A stretch of 64,000 nucleotides of DNA from Bugulina stolonifera. Its lineage: Eukaryota > Bryozoa > Gymnolaemata > Cheilostomatida > Bugulidae. The position numbers and the translations under genes were made by a program. Of this stretch, positions 12,801 to 25,327 are shown in pieces. Location: contig OW285189.1 of the NCBI GenBank assembly GCA_935421135.1, positions 8,949,072 through 9,013,071 on the forward strand, read 5' to 3'. The notes beneath the pieces were generated by a model. That model searched no databases. It was not told the origin of the DNA and saw only the letters and a list, made by a program, of their open reading frames with translations. Position 1 is the stretch's first letter; each line of letters begins with the position of its first letter.

Positions 12801-15800
12801 CTAGCCTTAGTTACACAGTGCCCTAGCCTTAGTTACACAGTGCCCTAGCCTTAGTTACACAGTGACCTAGCCTTAGCTACACAATATCTCAACTTACTCT
12901 ATTATCTTCTCTTTAGGGTCAAAGTGTTTGATGGAATGAAGGCCAAGTCTGTCGACAGCGAGTCGCACCTTCTGTTCCTCCTCCAAGATGAAGAGGTTCT
13001 CTCTACTTATGTAGAACTCTGCTGCCTCCAGGAGACAAGACTTAGGTATGAGACCCACCACCTCAGAGCCCACCACACTCAGGTTCAGCTCCTGCATTTA
13101 TAACATATAGTAGATAGTACGAGTATATACTATCTACTGGTATATAAATGGCATAAATATATTACATATACATGTACATGTAATAATTGCACCTAGGGCC
13201 ATGTGTAAATGAATTGAAAATTAACTGCAATTTCTGGTAACAATAAAGTAATATATCGAAATGCACCAATACTTACTACACATGCATGTACATAATTCAA
13301 CGCGATTCCGGCATTAGAACAAAACTGAACAATTGCAATTAGTTATTTCAGTATTAAGGCAAAACTGCTGTGTGTCAAGTGGCAGCTGGTGGTCTGGGAT
13401 AAATGGTTCACATGATGACATTGGTCCAGGAATTCACACATCTCCACCCAGTCTGACCAGCTAGACTGCATAGCATAGTAGTATGTACACTATATAACCA
13501 ATTACTCTAGCCACAATAGATATCAATTGGGTGTGACCACTGTACAACTCTATGGTCAGCACCATACTGACCTGCACATGCCAGCATATTTGTGGCAAGC
13601 TTTACCAGCCGATTTCTATAACAGCTACTATAAACAGGATAGAAACTGTTACCCAGCTATTGATAGAACCAACAGTCAGAAAGACTCTGATAACCACACA
13701 TTACTTGTATACTGTATGTACACCCCTGGCTATCAAACCAGATGCTGATACTATGAATAGAGTAGACTATGCAAACTGACTCTCAGAGCTTTCCCAGAGC
13801 CTCCTTTCTGGGAAAGCTATGACAGTCAGTATTTATTCACTCACTTGCATCAGTATCTAGTTTGATAACTAGGGGTATTCATATACTACATGATAGAACA
13901 TGGAAGCTGTTGAGCTGTAAGAAACATGTAACTAGTAATGATGTAGTATGAGAATAGCCTGACTCCCTGAGTTATATTATTACCTTAGCATCTTTCACAC
14001 ACTCCTCATACACCATATGTACTGGTGTTGTAGTGATGTTAGTCACATTGATAGAAACCTGGGCTAGGTTAGCCTCTTGCAGGTACCAGCCTATAGCTTG
14101 AACATTCTTTAATCTCCCAGGCTACAACACAACAATAAAAACAATACAATAATATAATATAATAGTACACAACATGTGTTATAACCAGCAATATGTCATA
14201 TAATAGTAATACGATATGTAATATGACAAGTAATATCATAAAATACGTCACATTAAGAAAATGTAATACCATTACCTGATCTTTACCTCGGCCCTGTTCC
14301 CTGATATTCAATGCTATACGATGAGCCTGCTCCTTAGTTCCCAGTAAGTTTACATTGTAAGCTATAAGGAAGTTACGGGCTCCTGCCATGGTGGCCCCCC
14401 AGCTGGGTACAAACTCTGCTGGGCCATAGTCTGGTGCCCAATCAGCTTGTTTCAACTAACAATACATTGGATATAACACTTATATACATGTACATGTATG
14501 CATGGTATAATATGTACTATCACATAAAGGACAAAAATAGAATTTTACATAGGGGTTAAACAAAATTTGATTTTACGTAGACTAAATGACAATGTTAAAA
14601 TCTGGGTCTGCTTTGGCCCAGCCTATCACCAGCCCACTTAATGGTCCAACTTACTTGACCAGCCCACTCAATGGTCTCCTATTGAACCAGCCCAAACAAT
14701 GGTCTACTACTGGGCCAACCTAGGACCAGCTCACCCAATGAGTACCAATTTACCATAATAAATAGTCAGCAGCCATATTCTGGCACAAGGTCTACATGTT
14801 CAGTGCATTCCCTATTACAGTCATGCAAGTCCATTTTAGTTACGTGGATAATATGACTAACATTCGCTCACCTTCTCTCCGAGCCCTTCATACTCTCCAG
14901 CCCTTATTTGTGGAACTGTCTTCCTGTGATCTTTCGTAGAGGCGTGTCCATACAGGTAAACTGTCAAATATAGTACGCATTACAATGTGTGGACACATGT
15001 AGCACATGTGTTACAATGTGTGGGTACATGTAGCACAAGCATGTTGCGTAATGTTTTAATACAAAATAGATCCATCTATCGTACACTGTACAATCAGTAC
15101 ATGCCAAAATCATGCACATTTATGCGCTGTGCTGGGTATACTGTAACAGCACCTAGTAGGCATACCAGTGCGTATCTGTACACTGAGGCAATACAAGCTG
15201 CAGCGGGTGGAATATCAATACACCACATGCATGTATGCTGATGAATAAAAATATTAACTACAGCCAGTAAAGTATATGAACTCAACAACCAATGATAGTG
15301 ACAAATGGGTCATGGGGACTGACATATATTTCTACCTCTACCGGAAATACAACAAATTTATACATGTAACCTACATTATTATATATTATGTTTCTAACAG
15401 AAGAAGAAATACTCTGGCTAAATTTAATTGATGGCAGCAGTAATTTGAGGGTAGCAGTGATAATATAGATAGCCACAGATGTCTATACTGTAGCGTGAGC
15501 TCTGTGCCCTTCAGCAAATCAGATGGGTGTGTCGGTTGTGGAATGTAAAACTTAGACCAGTCATAGCCTAAGTTCCACTGATCACTAACTTACTGACCCA
15601 TTATTTTATGAAACTTGTAATTCAGGCTAGTCTATCCCAAACCATACTGCATGTACATTTCAAATATCAAATGAACATACTGTTTGAATATATACATGTA
15701 CAATGTATTTAGAACAGTATTTCCAATTACTGTAACAAGTCAAATGATAATCACATAGAACTGCATAACATAGTGCCAAGCTTGTAGCAATTGTGTGATT

Positions 15801-17918
15801 TGCAGGGCAGTCATATAGAAAAAACAATCAACTACTGATGCACATGTACATCATACACATAATTATTATGGTGTGTTATGCTACCATCTTACCGGAGTTA
15901 CCTTCCACCTGATAAAACACATTATACATACTACATGACACGGTACTCCATACAACAACAGTAGTCCAATGTTTGTATTGGTTACACCTAAACTATATGG
16001 TTGGATGAAGTTCCAGCATTTCAAACCGAAGTAACCATATATGGGCATTTCTGCCGTTTACAGGTTTTTAGACTTCACTCAAGACTACTTGTAGAATAGC
16101 AGACGTTTAGATGAACTGTTTGTGGAATGAGATGGCACTCTCAATTTGAATTTTTGCAACGTTGTGTCACCGCACTTTTAAATTCTAAAGAATAAAAATG
16201 TAATGCCCTCGGGTTTTATAAAGCTAAAATCAACATCTATATCACTTACCTGGAACATTGAGAGTAGAAGCCAACGCAGAAGCAAATTGATTAGCACATT
16301 CCACACACTCCTCCATTGTCACATCCTGTACGGGAATAAAAGGGCACACATCCAATGCTCCTATCCTCGGATGTTCTCCTATACAATGGACATACATACA
16401 GGTCTACAGTCTATAGTATAGAATAGAGCAACATAAACATATCTGTATTCTGAATATATCCATCCCATGCGTCTTATTTTATAAAGAAACTTATTATTCT
16501 TGCTAAAAGACTTCTGCTGATCTCATAAATTTGCAAATCAAATAGGAAACAGAGTAACTGGTACACAGAGCCGAGCAGTTACCTCTATACTGAGTCATTT
16601 ACCTCTAAACTGAGTCATTTACCTCTACACTGAGTCATTTATCTCTATACTGAGTCATTTACCCCTACACTGAGTCACTTACCTCTATGCTGAGTCATCT
16701 ACCTCTATACTGAGTCATTTACTTATATACTGAGTCATTTACCTTTATGCTGAGTCATTTACCTCTATGCTGAGTCATATCAATGAGCTGAGCAGCAGCA
16801 AGAGCTCCGGAGAGAGCTCCTTTAACAACATCTTCAGGTGAACCCACAAACGTATAGACAGTACGGTTGGTCGATGGACCAGGGTCAACATCTAGTAGTG
16901 TACAACCAGGTGTAGCCACAATAGCTTTAGCAATATTTTCTATTACCTGTAGAAATATCAGTCAAACATAATTATATTGTACACATTCAAAACGATTTCA
17001 TTACAATGTCTACTATGATGATTGCAACTGCACCCGGCAGGCTAACAAGTGGGTGTATATCTAGGAAACAGTCGAAGCAGAATATGTGCATGTGCGTGTC
17101 AGCAATAAACGTTATGGGTATTCTAGCACGATGAAGGGTGTGTAAGCATCAGCAGCCACTTGAACTCTAAACAACATTCTAGAGGTGTGTTAAAATTTCA
17201 CTAACTTAGACCTCAACCTGTGTGACTTCATGCTTGGCTAAGTCATACACACTCTATAAGTACTTTGAATCTATGGGTAGAGTACGCATATACAATATTC
17301 AAGACTTTGCTATACATACATGTAGGTCTATAAGGTCTAATAGGCTACCTACCAATAGGGGACCCCAGGTATATGAATACAATGTAACTCAGATTTTGAG
17401 TGCCTGGACTTTCTGCTCAAAGAGCTAGTACTGTCAAGCAGTATTGCCAAGAGACTAAGGATACACCCGAGCCTGAGGCATAGGCATGAGCTGAATGAGA
17501 CATCGGAGAGGTGACGATGTAAAAGTGACATGTGGCTTGAGCCAGGTCGGCCCTCAAAGTATTCTACAGGCTAAACTGTGGCTACAGTATAGTGGGTGCT
17601 AGCTAAAAAATAGTGTAAGCTAACTAACTGTAACAGTGTGACAAAAACTAAAATGCTAACAAAGTTGTGATTGAGTGAGAGAGTGGGCCGAAACTCTCCG
17701 TATTTACCTGCACTTAGTAATATGCTAGCGACTAATTTACTAATACTATTAACTGCATTGATTACTGAAAGTGGTGCCTGAGTACACACAACTCTATCAA
17801 CTCCATCAAAGTCGGGAACTCACAGTCCCACTCATAGTATTGACTCCACAACACTGGCACTCACCTCCTTCGATTGACCCTCAGAGAAATTAGGGACACA
17901 TTCTACAATGCGAGGCAT
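9888..17918 (-). CDS. FTCD: Formimidoyltransferase-cyclodeaminase
   Basis: Bifunctional folate enzyme of histidine breakdown. It moves the formimino group of formiminoglutamate to tetrahydrofolate and then closes the ring to methenyl-THF with release of ammonia. Thirteen exons join in frame: 17918-17865, 16946-16763, 16378-16250, 14960-14872, 14455-14276, 14121-13984, 13091-12898, 12131-11999, 11668-11507, 10988-10945, 10763-10625, 10267-10172 and 9974-9888. All junctions are GT-AG, and the total is 542 residues, against 541 for the human protein. The transferase domain opens [14 protein letters not shown] and contains [15 protein letters not shown] and [14 protein letters not shown]. The cyclodeaminase domain includes [20 protein letters not shown] and [10 protein letters not shown]. 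No stop or frameshift was seen, so the gene looks functional. The ATG is the only one consistent with the family N-terminus. Confidence 0.97.
10862..10927. repeat. Second copy of the dispersed hairpin repeat
   Basis: Starts ggatctgctgcaaagttgt and ends with gagagaggacaactcc plus a short tail ending aaaaatctg. It aligns along its length with the copy around 8898-8980. It lies within FTCD intron 10, immediately before the exon at 10945. Confidence 0.75.
11036..11187. mobile_element. MITE-like element in FTCD intron 9
   Basis: The ends form imperfect inverted repeats: ccaggcttgccaag on the left and, on the complementary strand at the right, gcaggcttaccaag. The roughly 150-bp interior repeats the words cagggaga and cagggag. 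No coding capacity. No clear target duplication was read, so the assignment to a transposon family is open. Confidence 0.55.
12484..12886. repeat. 22-bp minisatellite next to the FTCD exon 7 donor
   Basis: About 18 copies of a 22-bp unit (cacagtgtcctagccttagc plus two bases), with c/t variation at one or two positions. The array ends about six bases before the gtaagt of FTCD exon 7 (donor 12897-12892), so it fills the start of that intron. Confidence 0.95.
13712..13888. mobile_element. Long imperfect palindrome, MITE-like, in FTCD intron 6
   Basis: The left arm cacccctggctatcaaacca and the right arm, read on the other strand, acccctagttatcaaacta match along about 30 bp. The middle has a 12-bp perfect stem (AGCTTTCCCAGA / TCTGGGAAAGCT, 13,789-13,820). 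The whole could fold as one hairpin. No coding sequence. Confidence 0.6.
14630..14745. repeat. Degenerate tandem repeat in FTCD intron 4
   Basis: Four diverged units containing the words accagccca and aatggtc recur at about 30-35 bp spacing. Non-coding and intronic. Confidence 0.6.
16579..16778 (-). repeat. Ten-copy 20-bp array made of the FTCD exon 2 splice donor
   Basis: Ten units of 20 bp, on the minus strand ATGACTCAGTATAGAGGTAA with small variation. The unit at 16,778-16,759 is the genuine end of exon 2: its first 16 bases encode MTQHR plus one base, and the GTAA is the donor. The other nine, downstream in the intron, each repeat the exon tail together with the GTAA. Reading past the genuine donor gives GGT AAA TGA, an immediate in-frame stop. 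Confidence 0.95.
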
Positions 17919-18456
17919 TTTTGCTGAACTTATTATTTTCTAAATCAACTTAGATTCTAACTCAAAAACTTCTAAACAGTACAACAAAAGTCTTTTTTAT
18001 CAACTTCGGGTTTAGCGTTTATTTCAATTTTGATGCAAGTTGTTTGTAGTCTGTGTTTTTTTAACAGTTAATATTAAATTGTTATACATTGATTATTGGA
18101 TGCCATAGTGATAATATGTATAAATGGGTACACAGGCTAAAAAAGCGAAATTTCGAATTTTCTTGAATATTGATTTTTGTTGGAGACACAACTCCAAAGT
18201 ATAAAACAATTTTTCTATTTCGGAGTTGTCACCACCGTGATAGTAGTAAATACTGGTACATTGTATATTGTCAAATGGTGTGAACTGTGAACCTACCATT
18301 GGACAATTGATGGCAAGTAATGTCTAAGCTAGGAGCAGTGACACTTCTGGTATGTTTTATTTTATGGCAAGCAATGTTTTATTTTGGTTGGCCAGCTAGT
18401 AGACTAGCAGTACATACAATGTACATACATGTACATAGTGTTTATACACTTGTAGG

Positions 18457-20271
18457 TTACAGGTATGTAGTCATGCCATCTAGCCTATGCTGAGAGAGAA
18501 CCAGGCCATAGCCTGTGAATGCTCTCAAATATCTGTTCAAAAAGGAGACGTATGGATGACTCCCGTCTTCAGTCACAGCATCTCCATTATAGAGCCAAGG
18601 TGTCCACTTGTATGCCAATCTGATTGGAGCAAACACCTTGTGTGACAAATAATGGTCAGGATGGTTTCCATAGCAACTGGCGACAATGGAGTCAACAACA
18701 ATGTTACCAGTTGTGGTAACCGGGGCATAGAGACCTCTAGCTTTTTGTCTACAACATTAATATTACTGGTAATAGGACACTATTATTACCATTGCAGATA
18801 TCGCTTAAAATCATTTCCACTTATTTAAATAAATGAACAGAGCAGCTAGTACCATGCAGACTCCAGCATTGCTGTGCTAATTCGTCATGCGAACATAATA
18901 ATTTCACTACTAATGTGGATATGCTGTGAACATCAATGACTTTTTACTGAGTTTCATGACGTACTCGTATATAACATATAATTGTGTACTTGATATGGTT
19001 TTTTCGACATGTGATATGATTCAATATATTGAAGTGTATAGAGGCTCTCTTATAATTTTCTGAGCAAGAGATAAGTGGTGACTCTTTAAAAATAGAGTAG
19101 GGAGTTATCCTCACCTGGTTACTGTGTTTATAACCTCATAAGAGATTTCCTCGTCACCAGTGGTGTGTGCTATCAGCATACCGGGCTGAGCTTTCTCAGA
19201 GAAGATATAGCTCCATTTCCCATCTCCATTACTGATGTAGATCAAGTGGTCATGTGTGAGGGTCAAAGGTCGGCCATTGCCTTCGGTTGTTATAGCAACC
19301 ATGCTTTCTTCTCTCTCAGGCTCCTATTTATTTTAGTATAATTCCATTAACATATACATGTATGTAAAGGTTATGTAAACGAAGCATCATTCGACTCTGA
19401 GAACAAAGTTTACACTAAGTTGATTATGATCTCAACTGTGAAGCTATCATCACATTGGTGGGAGGATAGCCGGTCCAAGAGGACAACTGGTCATAATATA
19501 TCACTGATATATCATTTAAAAATGCTGACTGTGCTGACTCTATTGTGATGAAACGATAATAGAACATTACAAAACTACATGTATTTGAGGTTGTCATCTT
19601 ATTGGTGTTGAGAAAAGAGAGATGACACTAATCCAACAATCCTAATTATCATTTTGAGGCATAAGACAGACTGTTGATAGGATTTATTCTAACTGTATAC
19701 AATGTATCTATAGAATATCTTATCACACTATGACACTATGTAATAATTGCTAAAAAGTGCTGCCTACATACCTGATGCATTATCATTACTACGTCAGCGT
19801 AAGTAACCTCTCCTTCAGGCGTCATGCTCTCTACTTGGTCTCCAGTTTTTACCTCCTCAATAGATACCACTCCACGGTCCTTTGTACGCACTGTGCTTCC
19901 ATATGCGAAACATCCGATCTTAGCATCTTTAGTTTGTACTGAAAGGAATGGTAACAGTGCTTTCATTTCGTCCGAATGTGTATCATTCAAGCTTCAATCT
20001 AACCAAAGGGTATTAAAACTACAGTATTGCAAAGGTTGACGTTGCCACTTACCACAGCAGTTAGGTTTACCACTAATCTGCCACATGCACGGGTCTTGCT
20101 GCTTTATATCAACTACTGGAACTTTTTCTTGCAGTGTGACGTTACCATCTGTGTTATATATTTTAAGGTCCATGAATTTCCCTCCTAAATGTGAGATGAA
20201 GAAGCCAGTTTCTTCAGCCAGACATTCTCTTCGACACACTCCAGTGTGGTTGTACAGCAGGCATGTCTCCT
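18457..20271 (-). CDS. Hint/hog-domain autoprocessing protein, 5' end not resolved
   Basis: Four exons, 20271-20053, 19938-19772, 19323-19115 and 18748-18457, join in frame and end in TAA, giving about 295 residues. The first 72 residues are Cys-rich (CRREC, DPCMW, NCC) and unassigned. The rest matches the C-terminal half of Hedgehog proteins: KIGCFAYGSTV carries the Gly-Cys-Phe self-cleavage site, LTLTHDHLIYI carries the TxxH catalytic block, and LYAPVTTTGNIVVDSIVASC plus KVFAPIRLAY form the end of the domain. Hint domains cut at the Cys and, in Hedgehog, attach cholesterol to the N-terminal part. No hedge signalling domain is seen. The first exon needs an upstream exon ending in phase 1. 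None is obvious between 20,272 and the hAT element at 20,589, so the start probably lies beyond it. Confidence 0.85.
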
Positions 20272-20597
20272 CTAAACAGTAATATTATACCTCAACACTT
20301 TGACATTAATTACAAGATAAAAGAATAATTAATATCATTGATGGTTTATACATGTACTTTCAAGTAAGGGGTGATGGCTTCATTGTCAGCATTAGCGAAT
20401 AAGAGAGTGTAAGACAGTATTATAACTGGACTGTATCGTCGAGTTAAAAATTATTATCTAAAATTTGGAGTTATTCTCTCTCAATCTAAAAGTTATTATT
20501 ACCCTCTCTCAAAGAGAAGACAACTTTGAATTGCATTCAACTTGGTCAATGCCTAGCTGCAGGAAGTACAACTGAAGAGTGTTACTGTCAGAGTTGG

Positions 20598-20770
20598 GTC
20601 CAAGTCGACTTGCAAGTCGACAAGTCAAGTCAATTCTAAAATTTTGGAGGCAAGTCAAGTCCAAGTCAAGTCGGAGCTGCCTCAAGTCAAGTCAAGTCAA
20701 GTCAAGTCATTCGTAATGCAAGTCACAAGTCAAGTCAAGTCAAGTCAAGTCAAGTCAAAATGCAAGTCAT
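20598..20770. repeat. AAGTC subterminal array, left end of the hAT element
   Basis: Pentamer AAGTC, often as caagtcaagtc, is repeated many times directly inside the left terminus. Subterminal clusters of a short word are the usual transposase-binding architecture of hAT elements. Confidence 0.9.
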
Positions 20771-21911
20771 AGTGTAAGACAACTCCAAATAATTTCATAT
20801 TTTCCAGAACATCTTTTTCAGTAGACTTTCCAACCCAAGTAATACCATGCCTAGGTGCAATTTGGCATGTTTGTTATGCAATATGGTAACAAACTAGTCC
20901 ATGCATGCATGTAGTATTATTGACACTACGTCATGTGGTATTATACATGTAATTATGTTAGTGACATGGATGTTGTGTTGCATCATTGCGTATAAACAGC
21001 ACATGGTACTGGCTGTAATTCCAAAGTAGCTCTGATTGCAGTGTCACAAGTCATAGTGTAAGTGCTACCGTGTTGTGCCCTCATAGTTATACTTGAACCT
21101 GATATATTATACTCGAGTGGACCAGCTGTCCAGCATGGATAAAATAAATGATAAATGAGTAGACAATTTCAAATTGAGACCTGTTTTCCATATTGGCTAC
21201 ATAGTGTAGGGAGTTTATATTATAATCATGTTTATTAAAACACAGACCCCAGCATGCAGTGTGAGTTTACCTAGCTATGGTAACCTATGTAAAATGAACG
21301 ATAGGTATTATAAAATACCAAATGACAACATATTATCTCATTTCATTTACTTTAAAACTGGCTTTTCACTTTTATAAATCTCTTATAAGTCTCTCTGGGC
21401 CGTGTCACACAGTACGCACGTATATTAATAAGACGGCAAGGGCGACTTTACATATCTATGTTTAATTGTGTATTGGGAAGGGAATCAAATTGTACATGTA
21501 TGTCATTCATCCTTATAGCATCTTTTTCATCACAGTAGATACTATACTTGGCAAGGTAGCACTGTCTTCTGAAACTTGTGTTGTAACTGAGAAAAAAGTT
21601 CCTCTGATGCTTTTCGCGGATGTACATAAAAAGGAAAATTCTATTCTTAAATTTTTACACATTGGGAAGTTTCGGTCAACAGTATATTATGACATTTGGG
21701 GTGACCTACCACAAACATGACTCAATCATCAGCATGATAACACCTGTCTAAATACAGTAGCTTTGCCCTTTTTTATCAGATGGAAATGGGCTTCTATTGC
21801 TTTTTGAAAAAAAGCACTGTCATCTAGATATAAAACTGAGCAGGCACAGACTAACTTTGTAGGTGCATGAGCATTGTAGTAAAAACTCAATAGAAAGAAT
21901 CTAATATAATC

Positions 21912-22050
21912 ATGTTGTATTTCATGCTGTATTTCATGCTGTATTTCATGCTGTATTTCATGCTGTATTTCATGCTGTATTTCATGCTGTATTTCATGCT
22001 GTATTTCATGCTGTATTTCATGCTGTATTTCATGCTGTATTTCATGCTGT
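21912..22050 (+). repeat. 12-bp minisatellite, eleven copies
   Basis: Eleven copies of atgctgtatttc followed by a partial one. Reading it as Met-Leu-Tyr-Phe repeats is an artefact of the unit length. It lies inside the hAT element. Confidence 0.95.
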
Positions 22051-24148
22051 ATTCATCACTGCACCTGGTTTGCCCAATGGGCAGAATTGATTATTATTTT
22101 GACCCCTCAAATTCAGGCTGTCAAACATTGAAAAGCAATAAAATTTACAGTTAGCTGTTCAATGATATTATATATGTGACAAAGAAACATCTACCTACAA
22201 CAAAACACCTACTTTTTGTTTTGTAAATTACAAACCATATTATAAGAAGTTGTTAGAGCAATGACCCAATTATTATTTTGAAATGTTGACAATTTCCACT
22301 CCTGTTATGATTTACATTACTGTGATATTCATACCTTTTTGGACAAACCATGGTACTGGAATATGCTATGTAATTATTGTGTAGATATGTTACTTGTATA
22401 TTACATGTATATGCAGATAAAATTTTTTTGTGCATATAGTGCATATAAAAATATTCAGTTTAATCCTATGAGGAATCTACTGGAGGATAGCTGGAGAACT
22501 TGGGGAAATAATATGCAGTCTCAAGTAACATGCATACATGTACATACAGAACATAGGCCTACATGTTTACACATATCCATGCCCAAGTTCTGCAGCTGAA
22601 ACCCAGGCTACCAATGGGTACAGATTAACCAAATCTAGAATTTTTGGGTATTTTGCTTACTAAAATAGTACATTTATATGCCTATCTATTAATAGCTTAT
22701 CTACACAATTATTACATAATACACTGTGTTAGAGTTATATCACTCCATCCTACATAGTTCATGCAAAATAGGCAGGTAAATCTACAGTAAAGTAATCAAT
22801 TTATTATTTGCAATATGCCCACATAGCTGTTGGCACTGAGCCTACTGGAAAAGTCATCACTTTTGTGACCACAACTGATAACATCAAGTGCTTGTTGATT
22901 ACACTCTAGCTTCTGCCAAGGCTCAAATTATTGTAAAGTAATTAGCATAGCCTCATTGTCAATACAATTGAAAGAAAACTGTCAATATTGAGGAAGCGAT
23001 TATTGCAAGCCCAATACTATCTACAGGCAGGGCTGTAACAACTATTTTTGACTGAGGGGGCAAAAAGCACAGGCCAGAGTATTGGGCTGCCCAGACTGAT
23101 TTATGTAAATATACAGGATCACAGGCCACTTACACTGTCTTTCAGACAATAGCACTGGCCATAACTTTGTGATAATGTGTACAAAGTTCCATTTTGATAT
23201 TTGACACCAACAAATATTGGTTTTTGGGCAGATTTCTGGGGTGGCAAATGCCTACCTTGCCCCCCCCTCTCTGGTTACAGCCCTGTTTTACAGGGCTAGA
23301 AGGTTCCGTTTCTGAACTATCTTTTGATATATAATTCTGTAATTCATAACTGGTGGATCATTTGTACAGTAACTAATAATAGCCTCATGATGCAAGAAAA
23401 TAGCCTCATGATGCAAGATGCCTACTGATACTAACAGTTACGACTGGGGAATGCCTTTAAGTGCACGTGTTCTCATTAACAATTGAGAGTTGAAGTTTTC
23501 TTCGAAAAGTATTTCACCTAAATAGTTGCATTTTTGCTCAGACCAAATATTTGGCACTATAAGTTACTGTAGGGAACTGTGCTGTGCTACTATTGGTACC
23601 ATTTTATAAATTATAAAAATTACTGTTGCAAAATTGTATTCAATGCTTCATAAAGCTGGAATCTTTTGATGTGATTACCAGGGCTCTCAAGCTGCTCAGT
23701 CAAAAATCCAGCAGCTGTACAATGTACTGCAGTGTGATCAGTGTAGCAGTATTACTCTATTAGCAATTGGTCAGATATATAAATAAAGCTGTTGGTCATC
23801 TACATGTACATGTCTATTGCCTAAGTAATTTCTCACAGCCTAATAATCTCAGTATATACAAGTAATTCAGTCTTTACCCTTGGGAAGTGATAAAATTAGT
23901 AGCTTTTTATTAAGGATCCCTAAACAACTCACAAGCTGTGAGATAAGCTGAAGATTAATTTGGAGATTGTACAGGATTCCAATTGAAAATATAGCTAATG
24001 TGAGAAAATTTCCCAAAATCTCAAGCCCTGAAATTACTTAGCTGTCTGTCTCTGTCTGTCTGTCTACCTACGTGGAAAGCTGCCAGAACAGATAGACTCA
24101 CTCATAGAAGTCTATGGACTCACTGCATCTAATTTCTACAGGATATGC
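22051..24148. other. hAT interior with no recognised gene
   Basis: AT-rich sequence with short unrelated open frames, a 21-bp direct duplication near 23,380-23,420 (aatagcctcatgatgcaag) and a CTGT microsatellite near 24,046-24,065. I see no domain. Confidence 0.5.
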
Positions 24149-24549
24149 ACCAGAGTAGAGCCATTAAAGACTGACCCACATACAGATATAGCTAATAATG
24201 TCCAATCTATTTTAAACCCTCCAAATTTTAGCCATCTCCCTCAAATTATCAGGGGCAGAGATTTGGAGAAAGTGACATCTGAGCATTTTGTTACACAATT
24301 TCGGCAAGAGCATAATGGTGTTGTTTTTACTGATTGTGGCCTATTTATTGATGAGGAAATGCTGTATCTAGGTGGCATCATTGAGTACAGCTGTGATGAA
24401 AAGGCACTGGTAGAAATAAAAATTTAATGTCCTAGCAATTAATTGCTGACCTGAATTATTTAGACAGCAATGGTAAACTCAAAAGAGGAGAAACAATTAT
24501 TTTGGTCAAACACAGGGTCAAATGATGGTCACAGGTGTCTCAGTCATAG
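24149..24549 (+). pseudogene. Decayed YqaJ-like exonuclease, copy 1
   Basis: The translated frame contains TDCGLFIDEEMLYLGGIIEY and later LVEIKI, which correspond to the CGLFI-x-P-x-LGASPDG and LEIKCP blocks of YqaJ-type nucleases found in phages and in eukaryotic transposons. The GASPDG block is lost and the frame stops at the EIK motif. The segment is a diverged direct duplicate of 25,328-25,718. No start codon or full domain is present. Confidence 0.5.
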
Positions 24550-25327
24550 AATTAGCTTCCCTAGAATGCTTACTTATCACCTGACCACTCTCTGCAAAGA
24601 GAAACCGATGAAGGTTGTTTTAGTAACCATTAAAATTTTATGAAAAAATTTTGGGAAGGGATTTTAATACTTTCCCAGCTTTTATGACCAAATGCTTTTT
24701 GCAGAACATAGACTAGGTACATTGTATGTTGTTGTATTAAAAACAGGCTATAAAATTTGTTTCAAAGCTTTATGACTGTAATATAATATTTGACCACAAA
24801 TAGAGACCCTATTTCCATTGCTATAACCTATGATTTAATTATATTATAGTGGATCTATTGCACCCACCCCATCCAACTTTTGTAGTTATGATTTGTGAAC
24901 TTGAAATGTTGCTTTTGTCATAAACTTTTCCCTAATGTTTCCAGCAGAGAATTGCCAGAATCATTATCTCTTGTTTAGTAATTCAACCTGTGTTAAAATA
25001 AGGGCTCCTGTCTAGTTCAACCTCCCTAACGTATCCTGTCAAAACTTCCAGCTATGGTTTTAGTTACAATATGATGAAGATCTACTATCAATCTATTTGG
25101 TAATTCTGTGCTGTGTGGGTCCAGTAGTTTTATGCTGTATCACATATTATATACTGCGTAATCCCACAATGCATACTATTATGTCTATAAATAATCTACT
25201 CACTCTACTCTACTCTACTCACTACACAATTCAGACTAATTCAGGCTAACAAGTAAATATCTGTTTTACATCACAATTTGTACACTTTTCTAACATTGGC
25301 CAGTGTACATGTAGACTACTGTAATAA

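Noticed and set aside
14069..14455. 128-codon uninterrupted ORF as a separate gene
   Set aside because: It is FTCD exon 5 read through its donor into the intron.
15890..15915. Seven-base microexon in FTCD between exons 3 and 4
   Set aside because: Exons 3 and 4 already join in frame (G|TT, Val) and match the family without it.
20360..20445. Hydrophobic minus-strand segment (SPVIILSYTLLFANADN) as signal-peptide exon of the Hint gene
   Set aside because: No in-frame ATG, no acceptor, and its donor would be phase 0 while the Hint exon needs phase 1.
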